DNA of 64,000 nt, taken from NCBI RefSeq assembly GCF_022581195.2, contig NC_061460.1:11877501-11941500 (forward strand). Direction: 5' to 3'. Shown one piece after another: positions 50,151-62,540 of the stretch. The translations under genes and the position numbers were made by a program. Position 1 is the stretch's first letter. Each line of letters opens with the position of its first letter. This stretch comes from Helicoverpa zea (taxonomy: Eukaryota > Arthropoda > Insecta > Lepidoptera > Noctuidae). The notes under the pieces were generated by a model. The model did no database searches. It was not told the origin of the DNA and saw only the letters and a program-made list of their open reading frames with translations.

Positions 50151-52588
50151 GTACCAAATACATTGTCATCCACTAACATCCCATCACAATAGCCCAAGTA
50201 GTTTTCCTCCATAGTTAGCAATAGTTTAGCACCCAAACAAACAGATTACCTACAGTTCAGTCGAAGGTAATTAACTGGCGGAGAATCTTAACACCGCGAT
50301 TCAGAAATGAGACGAAAATGCACAGCGTTCATCATCCCTTATTTTATCACCCGTGGGGGTTGAATGGGGGTTGAATTAATCAAAATCGTATTTAAGCGAA
50401 CGTCATCATAAAATTCTGATTCGTCATCAGGACTTCTTCATAAAATCTAAGAAGATGTATACAAACTTTCATCCCCTATTTTATCCCCTTAGGGATGGAA
50501 TTTATCAAAATCCTTTCTTAAGGGTTGCCTACGCCATAGTAGCTTTATGCATGCAAAGTCTCAGTCCGATCGGTTTAAAACTGACAAAGTTTCATACAAA
50601 CTTTCATCCCCTATTTTATCCCCTTGGGGGTAGAATTGATCAAAATCCTTTCTTAGCGGATGCCTACGTCATAACATCTACCTGCATGCCAAATTTCAGC
50701 CCGATCCGTCCAGTGGTTTCAGCTGTGCGTTGATAGATCACTATGTCAGTCAGTCAGTCAGTCAGTCACCTTTGAGTTTTATATATTTAGATATTTTGTG
50801 TCACCCAGGACGACAGTAAGTATCCACCGAAACGCTTTCAAAGATCTGATGAACGAACAAATCAGACCTGACTTGGTCACCTGGGGCCAATCAGAGCTCT
50901 ATGAAGCGATCATATGCTTTGGCTCCTACTGTTATTGTGGTTTCTGAAAATTTATTCACCTCATTCAACGATGAATGTAATTCTGATGGTACTATTAAGA
51001 ACACTTGCTTAGCGCAGAAGCTGACGTTGGCAGGTCGACTCTTTTGACTTCTCGAATAGGATACCATTGGTTTTTGTGCAATGCACACCTGCAATGCATG
51101 CTGGATTAGGATAGGATACAGGTGGATAGGATTTGCAACAGAGAACAATTCTGTCTTTGTGATTGAATGACATCAAACGTAGTTTTATATAAAAGGTGTT
51201 TTTTTAGACTTGGCTCGGGTCTTACTGAGACTGTTCGTAATCGTGACCAGTGTATTTGCGATCAGAAGTTGAAAGTAAGCATGTCTCTGGTATGCGACGC
51301 GCAATTTGTACGTTTTCAGACGCATAAAGCATTTTACGTGTGTATGGTATTAAATCGAGAAAGCTCCCATTTCTTATCTGCACTTTGTATCTGGGCTTGT
51401 TCTTAAAGCTACAGAATCCTACATTACCTACCTACCTCACGCTTAGCAGCGCTTGCGAGAGACAGATACTCCTTTCTTCTAGGATTAAGTTAACATATTT
51501 TGCATCAGAAAAAATAATGGAGGTCTACTTAATACTACTCACTCAAAGTAATTTGTTTTAAGGCCACCACATTAGTGGAAGATAAGCTAAACTATGTCTA
51601 TGAAAAAATCCTGATATAAACTCCATCTGTAACTTTAAATGATAATTAATTGTTATACTAAAGTCATCATTTTTGACATAATATTCAAAAAATAATTTAG
51701 ATGGCACCGTTTTAAATTTGGCTGAGAACTATTATTTTCCTTTCATCAAGGTAATAATTATAATTGGATTTTGATGTGGCTCGGCAAACTGACAAACACT
51801 ATTGAAATGTCTATCGAAAAATTACACTACGTGTTAAAATATGGTGAATTACGGAAAATACACAACTCCATCTGTTGAAATAATAATCCTCTATAAAGAA
51901 TGTATGGTAATTTATTGTCATTTACCACCTCGCTCCTTTGACAAATTTTATGTATTTTATTTAACACAGATTACCACAGATGGAGCTACTTTAACCTTGG
52001 CTAAACACAATTTTCATTTTTTTTTTCTTCCGAATATACTTATGAAGGTGTGATTTTCTGTGTAAAGGTTAATAATAGGCCGATCAACTAATATAAGTAC
52101 AACATTCAAATGTACAGTTTTGACAAACAGATTGCGTGTCGTAATATTTTACATCTTGAATTCACAAAATTAATCATATCTTTTGATAGAGTGAATCGAT
52201 TTCGATGAAACAAAAACTAAGTAATACCCCAAGTTACGTAGAATTTTTGTATGTAAGCATTGTCTGCATTGAATTCGTAGATTTTACGTGAATCCCGAAC
52301 AAACAAACAGATAAACAGACAAACAGACAAAAATGACAAAAATGATGGAAATGGGTTCTGTTAGTTATCCTTTAACATGCTGGCTATTTTTTTTGCCAAT
52401 TTCTTCAATGTACAAAAATTACTTTTCTACAGATTTATTATATGTATAGATTATAAAGAGGAAAACTTTGTTTGTTTGTTTGGTTGTAATGAATAGGCTC
52501 AAAAACTACTGGACAGTTTTTAAAAATTCTTTCATCATTCGAAAGCCACATTATCCACGAGTAACATAGGCTACATTTAATCCCGGTA

Positions 52589-52949
52589 ACTGCCTCGTTG
52601 GTCTAGCTGTCGCAAGTGCGGCTGCTAAGCACGAGGTCTCGGGTTCGATTCCCGAGTCGGGCCGAAATCGCCTTGTGGGTTTTAGAAGACTTTCACAAAG
52701 CAGCCCGGAGCCTGGAAGCTGGTGATTGATACACCCGTGCATCGGAGAGCACGTAAATGTCGGTCCTGCGCCTGATCTCTCTCCGGTCGTGTCGGATTAC
52801 CGTCCCATCGGGCTATGAGAGTTAAGGAATAGTGAGTGCACCTGTGTCTGCGCAAATGCTCGTGCACTATAATATGTCCTGCGTAGTTGGCTAATCTCCT
52901 TACATGAGAACAGCCGCCGTAGCCGATAATCGGCTAGGAGGACATCATC
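52589..52949 (+). mobile_element. Full-length tRNA-derived SINE (family 2)
   Basis: Flanked by a 14-bp TSD ATTTAATCCCGGTA (52575-52588 and 52950-52963). The head has GGTCTAGCTGTCGC (A-box) and GGTTCGATTCC (B-box), and it ends GGAGGACATC. It is inserted in the plus-strand Helitron. Confidence 0.92.
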
Positions 52950-54048
52950 ATTTAATCCCGGTACGGGCAGTAGTTACCACGGGACGCGGGTGAAACCGCA
53001 GGAAAACGGCTAGTTTTATATAAAGGAGTCTTGATTCCAATCAAAGTTTTGAGTCGGTCAGATACCGGCTAGATACCGGTCTGCGTAATATGCTTACTTA
53101 CCATTCATCTTCACACTGATTTACGAGCCCAAACAAACTATCGACCGACTAAAAAAAACTAGTTTGCAGTGTGCTCGTAGTCTAATAATGATCGGTTTCT
53201 AAGCCCCTATATTGGAAGTTTATCTTTGCACATTTCCCTCAAAAATTAATGCATTAATCATCGATAAAAGTACTAAAAAATGTCTTTATATTTACTTAAT
53301 TCTGTGTAAGTATTAATTTTATCTAGAAAATATGTGAATGTAGACAATTAGACAGTCTTTTATAATTTCAAAAATATATATTTTTTAATCTTAAATAATT
53401 ACACGTCGTCGTCACAACAGCGATATAGAATGTGCATAGACTGCAAAAATGACAAAAAAAAATGCCTTGCAAATAGAAAAAATGGCGTATTTTTTAAATT
53501 AAATTACTAAGTTATTATCCAAGAAGAAGATACTTTCATTTAATTACGTTTTGACGTAATTCTATACTGTGTTTATAGCCGAAACAATGCTGGTAATAAA
53601 AAGTATAAAAACTTTATAATTGTATAGCGCACGCCTAATGTAGCACTTTCACTTGTTCATTTAATATTTCTGACATTAACATGTAGCAGTTATGTAGTTA
53701 ATGCTGTCTAATTATTATTAGGGACCTTATCTTCTTCCTGAATTCTTTCTACATACTGTGTGACTTAGCTGTTTGTAACAAAATGGTATGTAACTTTGGT
53801 TTAGGATAATAAGCCAAACGATATTTATTTAGGGTATGGCGGATTAAGTTTACCAAAAAAACAAAATTGGTTAATGAAATAAATCTCATAAGTGATTGTA
53901 AATAAATCTCCAAAATAATATAAAATGACGTAGTTTTCGTCAAATATCTTCGACTTTCTGAAGTTAGCCATTGATTCCTCACAAATGCGAGAGAAGATTT
54001 ACCGATAACTTAACCCTTAAAACTACTGTTTGCTGTGAAAATTAATAG

Positions 54049-54436
54049 TCATCATCATCCTCCGAGCCTTTTTCCCAAACTATGTTGGGGTCGGCTTCCA
54101 GTCTAACCGGATTCAGCTGAGTACCAGTGCTTTACAAGAAGCGACTGCCTATCTGACCTCCTCAACCCAGTTACCCGGGAAACCCGATACCCCTTGGTTA
54201 GACTGGTGTCAGACTTACTGGCTTCTGACTATCCGTAACGACTGCCAAGGATGTTCAATGACAGCCGGGACCTACAGTTTAACGTGCCATCCGAAACACA
54301 GTCATTGGTGTCTAAGATATACTTAGAAAGTACATACAAACTTAGAAAAGTTGCATTGGTACTTGCCTGACCTGGAATCGAACCCGCGCCCTCATACTCG
54401 AGAGGTGGGTTCTTTGCCCACTAGGCCACCACGACA
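54049..54436 (-). mobile_element. Full-length SINE family 1
   Basis: The minus strand starts GTCGTGGTGGCCTAGTGGGC, has the B-box GGTTCGATTCC and ends GGCTCGGAGGATGATGATGA. It is the best-preserved family-1 copy in the window. Confidence 0.88.
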
Positions 54437-54879
54437 CTTAATAGTAAACCATTGTTTTAAGAAAATCAACGCTTATTTTCTCGGTGACCAAAGTTGAACC
54501 AAAGCTATCCAAGTATCTAATGTTAGAGACCGTGAAATGTCCTCACTTTGAACGAATGTCTGCAACGGCTAATAAAATGTAGGTTCAGGGGACCGGTTCT
54601 TGTACCAAGCCTGTCTGTACCGCAAAAAGACGTTAAGGCGATGTTGTAGATACCACTTTAAGAAAGAAAGATACACGAAGAAACATAAAATCGTCGCAAA
54701 TTAATTGTGAAATGGCGACCAAACATAATTGGCTTCATAAAATAGTAAATATTACACAAATTATCTTAAACAGTTACCCCGTACAAGACAAACCATGAAA
54801 CTCTGTTAAAGACATACAAACAAATAAACCAAATGGCGAGATTTCTCCATAATTGTTTGCGCACATTTAGTTACAGTCT

Positions 54880-55010
54880 AACCAAGGGGTACTGGGTTGC
54901 CCGAATAACTGGGTTGAGGAGGTTAGATAGGCAGTCGCTCCTTGTGAAACACTTACTACTTGGTACTCAGCTGCACCCTGAAAAGGAAAAGGCTCGGAAG
55001 ATGATGATAC
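54880..55010 (+). mobile_element. SINE family 1, 3' part
   Basis: Begins at CTAACCAAGGGGTACTGGGT and ends AAGGCTCGGAAGATGATGAT. Confidence 0.75.
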
Positions 55011-55049
55011 TCACAACAGCCAGCCAGTTAATGCCAAAGTATAACAGAG

Positions 55050-55215
55050 TCTTTTTTTTAGCGATGGCAAAAATCATCAAACGCTGTGGGTTAGCAACGG
55101 TGAGGGAGTGTCAGACTTCTACTGATTAAAAATCCATCGTGTTCCTTCGTAGGCCCTTTATGTACCAGGGCCGCGGTAACTCTTTCGAACAATCCCGCAG
55201 CCCCGGCGGGATTAT
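55050..55215 (-). mobile_element. Retroelement 3' tail
   Basis: The minus strand reads CCGCCGGGGCTGCGGGATTG, CCGCGGCCCTGGTACATAAA and ACACTCCCTCACCG, and ends in an A-run. Same family as 3605-3953. Confidence 0.7.
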
Positions 55216-56658
55216 AACAGAGCCTTAAGTCCAGCCTTTTGCGGTAGCAGCCAATATTGATGTGACTATTCCTGATGTCAATCGTCGGTGGCACGGCCGT
55301 CAATCTATCAGCCGAAGATGGGCAATCTTTCAATCTGTCAGTAAGATTGCTGGGATTATTTATTGATTGTTGTTTTGAGTGTAGGATGTTTGATGATGGA
55401 AATAACACTAGGTACGTTTCTTAGGGATCAAAATATTATACTTATAGCAACATAAAAATATTATACTTATGAGCTAGATATTACAAAAAAGTTGCTGGCG
55501 CGTGAGTACGACCTAAAAACTACTAAATCGATTTTCATGCGCTTCCTACAATTGGCAGAGGGTTTAACGATTAAGATATAAATAGGTACGCCAAGCACCA
55601 TCTCACTAATATTACAAATGCGAAAGTTTGTATGTATGTTTGTTCCGCTTTCATGCAGATATCGCTGAATGGTTTTGGATTAAACATAATTTGCATCAGA
55701 AAATATGGGGCTACTTCTTATCCAAGTACAGGAAGTAGTTCTCTCAAAAGAATGCTTCAACCGCTGGCAGAAGTTAGTTGGCCATAAAAGCAATACATTT
55801 AACTATTAAACCCAAACCGTTAAGCTTGTGCGATTTCCATTATCTTATGAGAATAATACCTCAACATCTCTTCAAAATACACGCAAAACCCAACTCTATT
55901 GCTAACGTTATATGGTACAATTTTGATTGCAATGTCAAGATAACATCGTTGTCTAAGTGTCGTACGGGACTGTTATCGAGCCTTTGTTATTAAGGTTCGC
56001 TATTTTAATGGCTTATTAACTCTATACATTGATGTTTTCAATCAACTATTTAGTACTAGGTTTATTACTGAAAATGTCGTAAGGGAAATACGTTTCCTGT
56101 GAGTAGTAAAGAAAAGGAAAATTATTTACAGTGATTCTACCCGTGTCCCGAGGGAACTGCTGTATCGATTTGACTATCTTTGTACCTTTTATTTTCAATA
56201 TGTTCAAAAGTTTTGGCGTGAAAGCTGGATAGTCAGACGTCTTTCTGCGGTTTTAACTGCGGAACCCTTGTGAACTTACTGCTCGCAATGGGATAAAATA
56301 TATCCTATTTTACTTGGGACGAGTGTAGCTCTTCAGATCGGATCAGTAGTACCGGAGCTTTTAGGGTGCAAACAAACAAACAAAAAATTTTATCTTTATT
56401 ATATTAGTATAAATTTTATAGTAGTAATGATAGGTAATAGTCCTCTCTGAGGACGCGAGTGAAATCGCGGGGAACAGCTACTGAAGTATGTATGTAGCTA
56501 GAATAAATAATCGGAGCGGCAAACTCATTTTCCAAAACCGATCATATCAAAACTCAGTGGTTTCATCCTACTCTACAAATATTAAAAATGAAAGTTAAAC
56601 TGATAATTGTGTTAGATAAAAAAAAGTGAAATATTGAGAACATTATTTTATTTACAGA

Positions 56659-59536
56659 CTAGCTGTTGCCCGCAACTTCGTCTGCGTGGGCAATATAGAA
56701 TAGTCAAAATACTACTTATCCCGCAGGTGCATTCTTTCACGTGACAGTATAATTAGGATTAGCACTTAGCAGTCGCATAGATTCATTGATCAAGGTTGTG
56801 TTGTGGATGTGACCATTTATCTAATCAAAAGAAGTAAAGTTTGTGACGTTGTGAATATCTCTGGATCTGGTCAGCCAATTTGGAAAATTATTACGTATGG
56901 TGCGTAAGTAATTTTCACAGGAAACAGTTATAATCTATGTCTATATGCTTTGAGTCTGACAAAGCTGTCATTTGTACATTTTCTGCAGCTGCTGCGACTA
57001 ATCAGAAGCCAGAAAGTCTGTCAGTCTTACCATGGATATCGGCTTGTGTAGTTGACTGGATTGAAGATAGGTAGATAGGTAGTCGCTCCAAGCAAAATAT
57101 TGGTACTCAAACAGATTCGGTGACTGGAAGCCAACACCAACATAGTTGGGGAATAGCTGGATGGATGATAAAATGAGTCATCATCATCAGCAGGCGCATA
57201 GGGTAGGATAGTTTCACTACTGGGGAGAAACACTTGTATGACGGGGATTTTCTGTGCACTTACTCACTATGGTAAGGCTGACCCCACATTAGGCGTGCGC
57301 GATCCTCGGGCGTGTGAGTAGCGCGGGCGTCGCGAGCACGCTGCATGAACGTCGCGTTTTGCTGCCCTGCGGCATGTGTGAAGAGTGCAAGCGACGCGCT
57401 CGCGGCGAGCACGCGGCGCTCGAGTTGCGTTCTTACCCCTTCGCCTGCTATCCCCGCCGCCCGCTAAACGCCTTAGCAGTTAAACGTCAAGGAGAGCGGC
57501 GGGTGCGCGCCGCGAGCGCGCTGTAGGTAAATGCCGCAGGGCAGCAAAACGCGACGTTCATGCAGCGTGCTCGCGACGCCCGCGCTACTCACACGCCCGA
57601 GGATCGCGCACGCCTAATGTGGGGGAGGCCTAAGCCGGGACTCCACCGAAATGTTTGCATTAGTTCACGAATAGGCAAAATGTACGTATCTGTGAGAGTC
57701 CACTTCATGTTTTGGTACTTGAAACCTGCAGTTTTGCCAAGATTTTCAAAATGTACGCTTGCAATTTGTCATTTCTTGGTGAAGCCAGCAAATCGAAAGG
57801 AACATAAGTGTTGTATACTGTGCGTCACTACCGCACACCGGGAAAATTTCGCTCTTGCGGAGGACGTTTATATACCATATTTTGTGTCACCCAGGACGAC
57901 AGTAAGTATCCACCGAAACGCTTTCAAAGATCTGATGAACGAACAAATCAGACCTGACTTGGTCACCTGGGGCCAATCAGAGCTCTATGAAGCGATCATA
58001 TGCTTTGGCTCCTACTGTTATTGTGGTTTCTGAAAATTTATTCACCTCATTCAACGATGAATGTAATTCTGATGGTACTATTAAGAACACTTGCTTAGCG
58101 CAGAAGCTGACGTTGGCAGGTCGACTCTTTTGACTTCTCGAATAGGATACCATTGGTTTTTGTGCAATGCACACCTGCAATGCATGCTGGATTAGGATAG
58201 GATACAGGTGGATAGGATTTGCAACAGAGAACAATTCTGTCTTTGTGATTGAATGACATCAAACGTAGTTTTATATAAAAGGTGTTTTTTTAGACTTGGC
58301 TCGGGTCTTACTGAGACTGTTCGTAATCGTGACCAGTGTATTTGCGATCAGAAGTTGAAAGTAAGCATGTCTCTGGTATGCGACGCGCAATTTGTACGTT
58401 TTCAGACGCATAAAGCATTTTACGTGTGTATGGTATTAAATCGAGAAAGCTCCCATTTCTTATCTGCACTTTGTATCTGGGCTTGTTCTTAAAGCTACAG
58501 AATCCTACATTACCTACCTACCTCACGCTTAGCAGCGCTTGCGAGAGACAGATACTCCTTTCTTCTAGGATTAAGTTAACATATTTTGCATCAGAAAAAA
58601 TAATGGAGGTCTACTTAATACTACTCACTCAAAGTAATTTGTTTTAAGGCCACCACATTAGTGGAAGATAAGCTAAACTATGTCTATGAAAAAATCCTGA
58701 TATAAACTCCATCTGTAACTTTAAATGATAATTAATTGTTATACTAAAGTCATCATTTTTGACATAATATTCAAAAAATAATTTAGATGGCACCGTTTTA
58801 AATTTGGCTGAGAACTATTATTTTCCTTTCATCAAGGTAATAATTATAATTGGATTTTGATGTGGCTCGGCAAACTGACAAACACTATTGAAATGTCTAT
58901 CGAAAAATTACACTACGTGTTAAAATATGGTGAATTACGGAAAATACACAACTCCATCTGTTGAAATAATAATCCTCTATAAAGAATGTATGGTAATTTA
59001 TTGTCATTTACCACCTCGCTCCTTTGACAAATTTTATGTATTTTATTTAACACAGATTACCACAGATGGAGCTACTTTAACCTTGGCTAAACACAATTTT
59101 CATTTTTTTTTTCTTCCGAATATACTTATGAAGGTGTGATTTTCTGTGTAAAGGTTAATAATAGGCCGATCAACTAATATAAGTACAACATTCAAATGTA
59201 CAGTTTTGACAAACAGATTGCGTGTCGTAATATTTTACATCTTGAATTCACAAAATTAATCATATCTTTTGATAGAGTGAATCGATTTCGATGAAACAAA
59301 AACTAAGTAATACCCCAAGTTACGTAGAATTTTTGTATGTAAGCATTGTCTGCATTGAATTCGTAGATTTTACGTGAATCCCGAACAAACAAACAGATAA
59401 ACAGACAAACAGACAAAAATGACAAAAATGATGGAAATGGGTTCTGTTAGTTATCCTTTAACATGCTGGCTATTTTTTTTGCCAATTTCTTCAATGTACA
59501 AAAATTACTTTTCTACAGATTTATTATATGTATAGA
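56659..59536 (-). mobile_element. Helitron copy B, 2878 bp
   Basis: Same termini as copy A (CTAG at 56659, TATAGA at 59536), between A (56658) and T (59537), at an unrelated site. It retains the uninterrupted sequence where copy A carries the 1754-bp Helitron. I found no base differences between the shared parts by eye. A 157-codon plus frame (57560-58033) spans the empty site but begins inside the MITE, so it is not called as a gene. Confidence 0.92.
57276..57630. mobile_element. Harbinger-type MITE in Helitron copy B
   Basis: Equivalent of 48436-48790, offset by 8840 bp, with the same TAA flanks. It was inserted before the two Helitron copies separated. Confidence 0.85.
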
Positions 59537-61320
59537 TGAACTGTCCCGATAAAGACTTTGTTCTACTTATGCGATCATCGAAGGGAGGATAATTGGTAGT
59601 GCTGACGAAATTTCTTGACATTTTGATTGGTCAATGAGAGGATTTTGAAATACATAATTACTTTATTTAAGCTCCATGTTTTGATTCTGGTTATTATTTA
59701 CTAGGTTACTCCCTGTTTCACCCGCCGTTTCCTGAGGGCATAATTTCGGTACCTTATTAAATCTAGCCTATTCGGCATTCCGAAATATAAGCTATATTTC
59801 TGCTAAGTTTCATTAAAAGCCGTTCAAACGTTTAAGCTAAGAAACATACTTTCGGAAAGAAGGAATAAAAGTAATAATTGATGAAATACCAACCAACTAA
59901 AAATCTTTTAAATAAATAAAACGATCGATGAAAGCAAGAAAGATTTTATTTAGTAGTTTTCGTACCTATCTCATAAATCACTTATGTTTTTTTCTTTTTT
60001 ACGAAGACGGCAAATATAAATTATCGGTACTTAATAAAAATGTCCAAGTAAATAAATAAACCTTTATCGGATGAGTGGCATTCTTTAGCGTGATCATCAT
60101 AAAACTTGATGTGAATAATTTGTTACTGTACGCTGATGTGGCCCTACAGGGAGTCGATAGTGATGGTCGGAATATCGATAATTCGGTCACAAGATCGTCA
60201 TCGTCATTGGGGCATGAGGTGCTAACCTATGAGAAATTATAATACTTACCATAGCTATAAGAATTCTTGTTATGTATAATGTATCAGTATATACAATTGT
60301 TGGTTGGCCAGAAACAATAAATCATCTCCTGACCATTTCACAACTACGTTGGGGTCGGCTTCCAGTCTTACTGGATGTTGATGAGTACCAGTGTTCCACA
60401 AGGAGCGACTGCCTATCTGACCTCCAACCCCCCAATACCCCTTAGTAAGACTTGGGGGTCAGACTTACTAACTCCTGACTACCCGTAACGACTGCCAAAA
60501 TTGTTCAAATGATAGCCGGGACCTACAGTTTATCGTGCTGTCCGAAACACGGAGTAAGACGGAATTAAATACATGTGGGTATAACTGTGCAATAAGTACA
60601 ATTTATCGATAAACCTGTGCGACATCACTGTGAAGTTCATCGTAAACACAATAACAAAACATATTAAAATTCACACGCGCTATTTAACATGCCACCGACG
60701 AAATTCAAGCGAAACTGCATTTTACTTCAGGTAGGAGCACCAGTTGTCGACCTCTACGAATTAGTAATAGTAAAGTGGTAAAAAAACATTCTATTTTACT
60801 CATAATTCATTTTTAAAGGGTTGTTTTAAGGGTTGAGTTGAGTCAAGAGTTTTTGTTAGTCCAATTAAAAGAAACTTTCAGTTTTAAATAAACTATTTAT
60901 CGAATCGAAGTAGGCTTTTGATTACTTTTTGTTCGGATACATGAAGAAGTTCCTTCAAGATGAGGGTGAAACCACTGGTAAGAAGTTGCTTATTTATAAC
61001 AGTCGATAAAAAATATCTAGTAAAATAAACTCAAGTTAGTAATAATAGCAATTTGTCATCATTTATAATGAGACTTTCTACTTCCATTTCCAGCGAAGTT
61101 AGGGGGAAAACAGAGCGTGTCAACCATGGGACATGATTCGATGTTATAGAGAACAAGCTATGTGACAGAGTTGCTACAGCATCTTATATCACATTTTCAC
61201 TGCTATCAAATAAGGTAGGTATATTACGGAAGTTATTACGATAAAAAAATATTTCGGCAGATACAACCTGCCCAGAAGAGCTGAAAGGACTATATTAAAA
61301 AGAAGCAAATCTTATACATA
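59537..61320. other. Non-coding DNA with SINE and Helitron relics
   Basis: 59690-59860 resembles a degraded Helitron 3' region (GTTTCACCCGCCGTTTCC). 60327-60560 is a minus-strand SINE family 1 lacking its head (ACTACGTTGGGGTCGGCTTC). No gene seen. Confidence 0.45.
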
Positions 61321-61906
61321 CAGGGTTACTGGTAAGTAGACCGCATCCTTTCAGGAGGTGATAGTATAGGTCAATACGGACAAATTTGACCCTGGGATAC
61401 ACTGGGCAAAAGTTGACCCGTTTCGAGATAATCGAATTTCAAGATCTTTTCTTTACAAGTCGTCTAGGTACACGAATACATTTTTATTATTAGTTAAAAG
61501 TCTCGTTTCTGCGGATTTTTGTGTGTTTTGTGCCTTTTTGGATAGCCAGATAGATGTAGATGTTTTTTAAGTATTCTGCACAAAAAAATGAAGAGTAACA
61601 TTTTTGAGAAAATAACTACTAAAAAAGTAATTGCTGTTCGCTATAATTTCCTCTGTGATTTGTACAGTTTTATGGTTTGTTATTATGAAGTGATTCATCT
61701 TCTATCCAAAAACACACAAAAATCCACAAAAACGAGACTTTTGACTAATAATGAAAATTTATACATGTACCTAGACGACTGATCTTGAAATTCGATTATC
61801 TTGAAATGGGTTAACTTTTGCCCAGTGTATCCCAGGGTCAAATTTGTCCGTATTGACCTATACTATCAGCTCCTGAAAGGATGCGGTCTACTTACCAGTA
61901 ACCCTG
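61321..61906. mobile_element. 586-bp foldback element
   Basis: Termini CAGGGTTACTGGTAAGTAGA and its inverse, flanked by TA. The inverted arms extend inward for over 200 bp, so most of the element can fold on itself. The outer ~125 bp of the arms differ at only a few bases. A 64-codon frame at 61588-61782 in the centre has no recognisable motif. Class uncertain. Confidence 0.8.
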
Positions 61907-62199
61907 TATATGAGAAGGTAGGCGCTAGCATATTTCTTCGGCTTATCAGCCATTGATTAAAGACTACCATAAGTACAATTAACATAACTTAGCTCTTTTA
62001 CCCTACGTAAATTTTTTCATTGCAGCATGAATAAATTTCCATAGCAAGTGGGTGTGGTAACGCTTCGAGCATGTAATGAACCAAAACATTGTTGTATTCA
62101 CTACTTGACGGAAATTACAATAAATATTGTCTCGTGTAAATGTGAGTCATAATACGAGTATAATACATTGACAAGCTAACATTTTTTTGCTTGTTTACT

Positions 62200-62540
62200 T
62201 GTACCCTAGAGTCTTCGAAACTACTGAACTGATTTAAAAAATTCTTTCACTGTTGGGAAGGTACACTCTCCGAGTAGCGGGTCGCTGCATGTGCTGAGCG
62301 AGGGCCATTTCGCGTGATTGTGACGCATATTTTCCTTTTACCACTTTCTACTTTTTTTCGTTTTCATTCCTGTTTTGTTTTGTTTTATTTTTGTGAGCTT
62401 TTATATATATTCGTTTTTGTTTGTGCGTCACGAACGCGAATAAACGTTTTGATTTGATTAAATAACATAGGCTATATTTTATCTCAATGCAGGTGCAGTA
62501 GTTCCCACGGGAGGTGTGTGAACTGCGAAAAAACGGCTAG
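62200..62540 (+). mobile_element. Decayed Helitron with a later insertion
   Basis: Matches the plus-strand Helitron of 47802-53013 (GTCTTCGAAACTACTGAACT, TAACATAGGCTATATTTTAT, terminal AAAACGGCTAG at 62540). It is broken at the CGAGTA/ACATAGG junction by about 190 bp (62276-62463) that ends AATAAACGTTTTGATTTGAT. Confidence 0.65.

Larger units (their letters stand above)
49038..50791 (-). mobile_element. Helitron nested in Helitron copy A
   Basis: On the minus strand it starts TCTAAATATATAAAACTCAA at 50791 and ends CCGCG-TACGAAGT-CGCGG-GCAGAAG-CTAG at 49038, between A (49037) and T (50792). The intact site is preserved in copy B at 57877-57878. Its length, 1754 bp, equals the difference between copies A and B exactly. 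It carries two direct repeats of a ~120-bp unit at about 50455-50700 (TTTCATCCCCTATTTTATCC). Confidence 0.95.
47819..52450 (-). mobile_element. Helitron copy A, 4632 bp, with nested insert
   Basis: On the minus strand it begins TCTATACATATAATAAATCT at 52450 and ends GCGGGCAACAGCTAG at 47819-47833, inserted between A (47818) and T (52451). A hairpin CGCA-GACGAAGT-TGCG lies before CTAG. Copy B at 56659-59536 appears identical apart from a 1754-bp insertion present only here. No Rep/helicase frame is visible, so it is non-autonomous. The insert and MITE within it are listed separately. Confidence 0.9.
47802..53013 (+). mobile_element. Plus-strand Helitron interrupted by other elements
   Basis: Begins TCTATACTATAATAATA at 47802 and resumes at 52451 (TTATAAAGAGGAAAACTTTG). 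It ends ...GGAAAACGGCTAG at 53013, with the subterminal hairpin GCGG-GTGAAA-CCGC. Its own length is about 200 bp once inserts are removed. Flanks are T/T rather than strict A/T. Relatives are seen at 62200-62540 and as many decayed pieces. Confidence 0.8.
47757..53180. repeat. GTCGGCCGAC-type repeat split by nested Helitrons
   Basis: The left part, 47757-47801 (GGCCGACAGTTAACCCGATGG...GGCAATTT), matches the beginning of the repeat at 8206. The right part, 53014-53180 (GATTCCAATCAAA, ATACCGGCTAGATACC, CCGACTAAAA), matches its remainder. The 5.2 kb between is inserted Helitron DNA. Confidence 0.7.
53181..56658. other. Segment between the two Helitron copies
   Basis: No gene seen. It holds SINE family 1 copies at 54049-54436 (minus, full length) and 54880-55010 (plus, 3' part) and a minus-strand retroelement tail at 55050-55215. 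Probable Helitron relics occur at 55595-55775 (terminal GCAGAAGTTAG) and 56395-56485. Confidence 0.5.

Noticed and set aside
50455..50733. Tandem repeat encoding a repetitive peptide
   Set aside because: The repeat belongs to the non-coding body of the nested Helitron.
52589..52680. tRNA gene (A and B boxes present)
   Set aside because: It continues directly into a SINE body with a 14-bp TSD and does not fold as a complete cloverleaf; likewise 3117, 36845 and 54436.
61588..61782. 64-codon frame in the foldback centre
   Set aside because: It lies within the inverted-repeat element and lacks any transposase motif.
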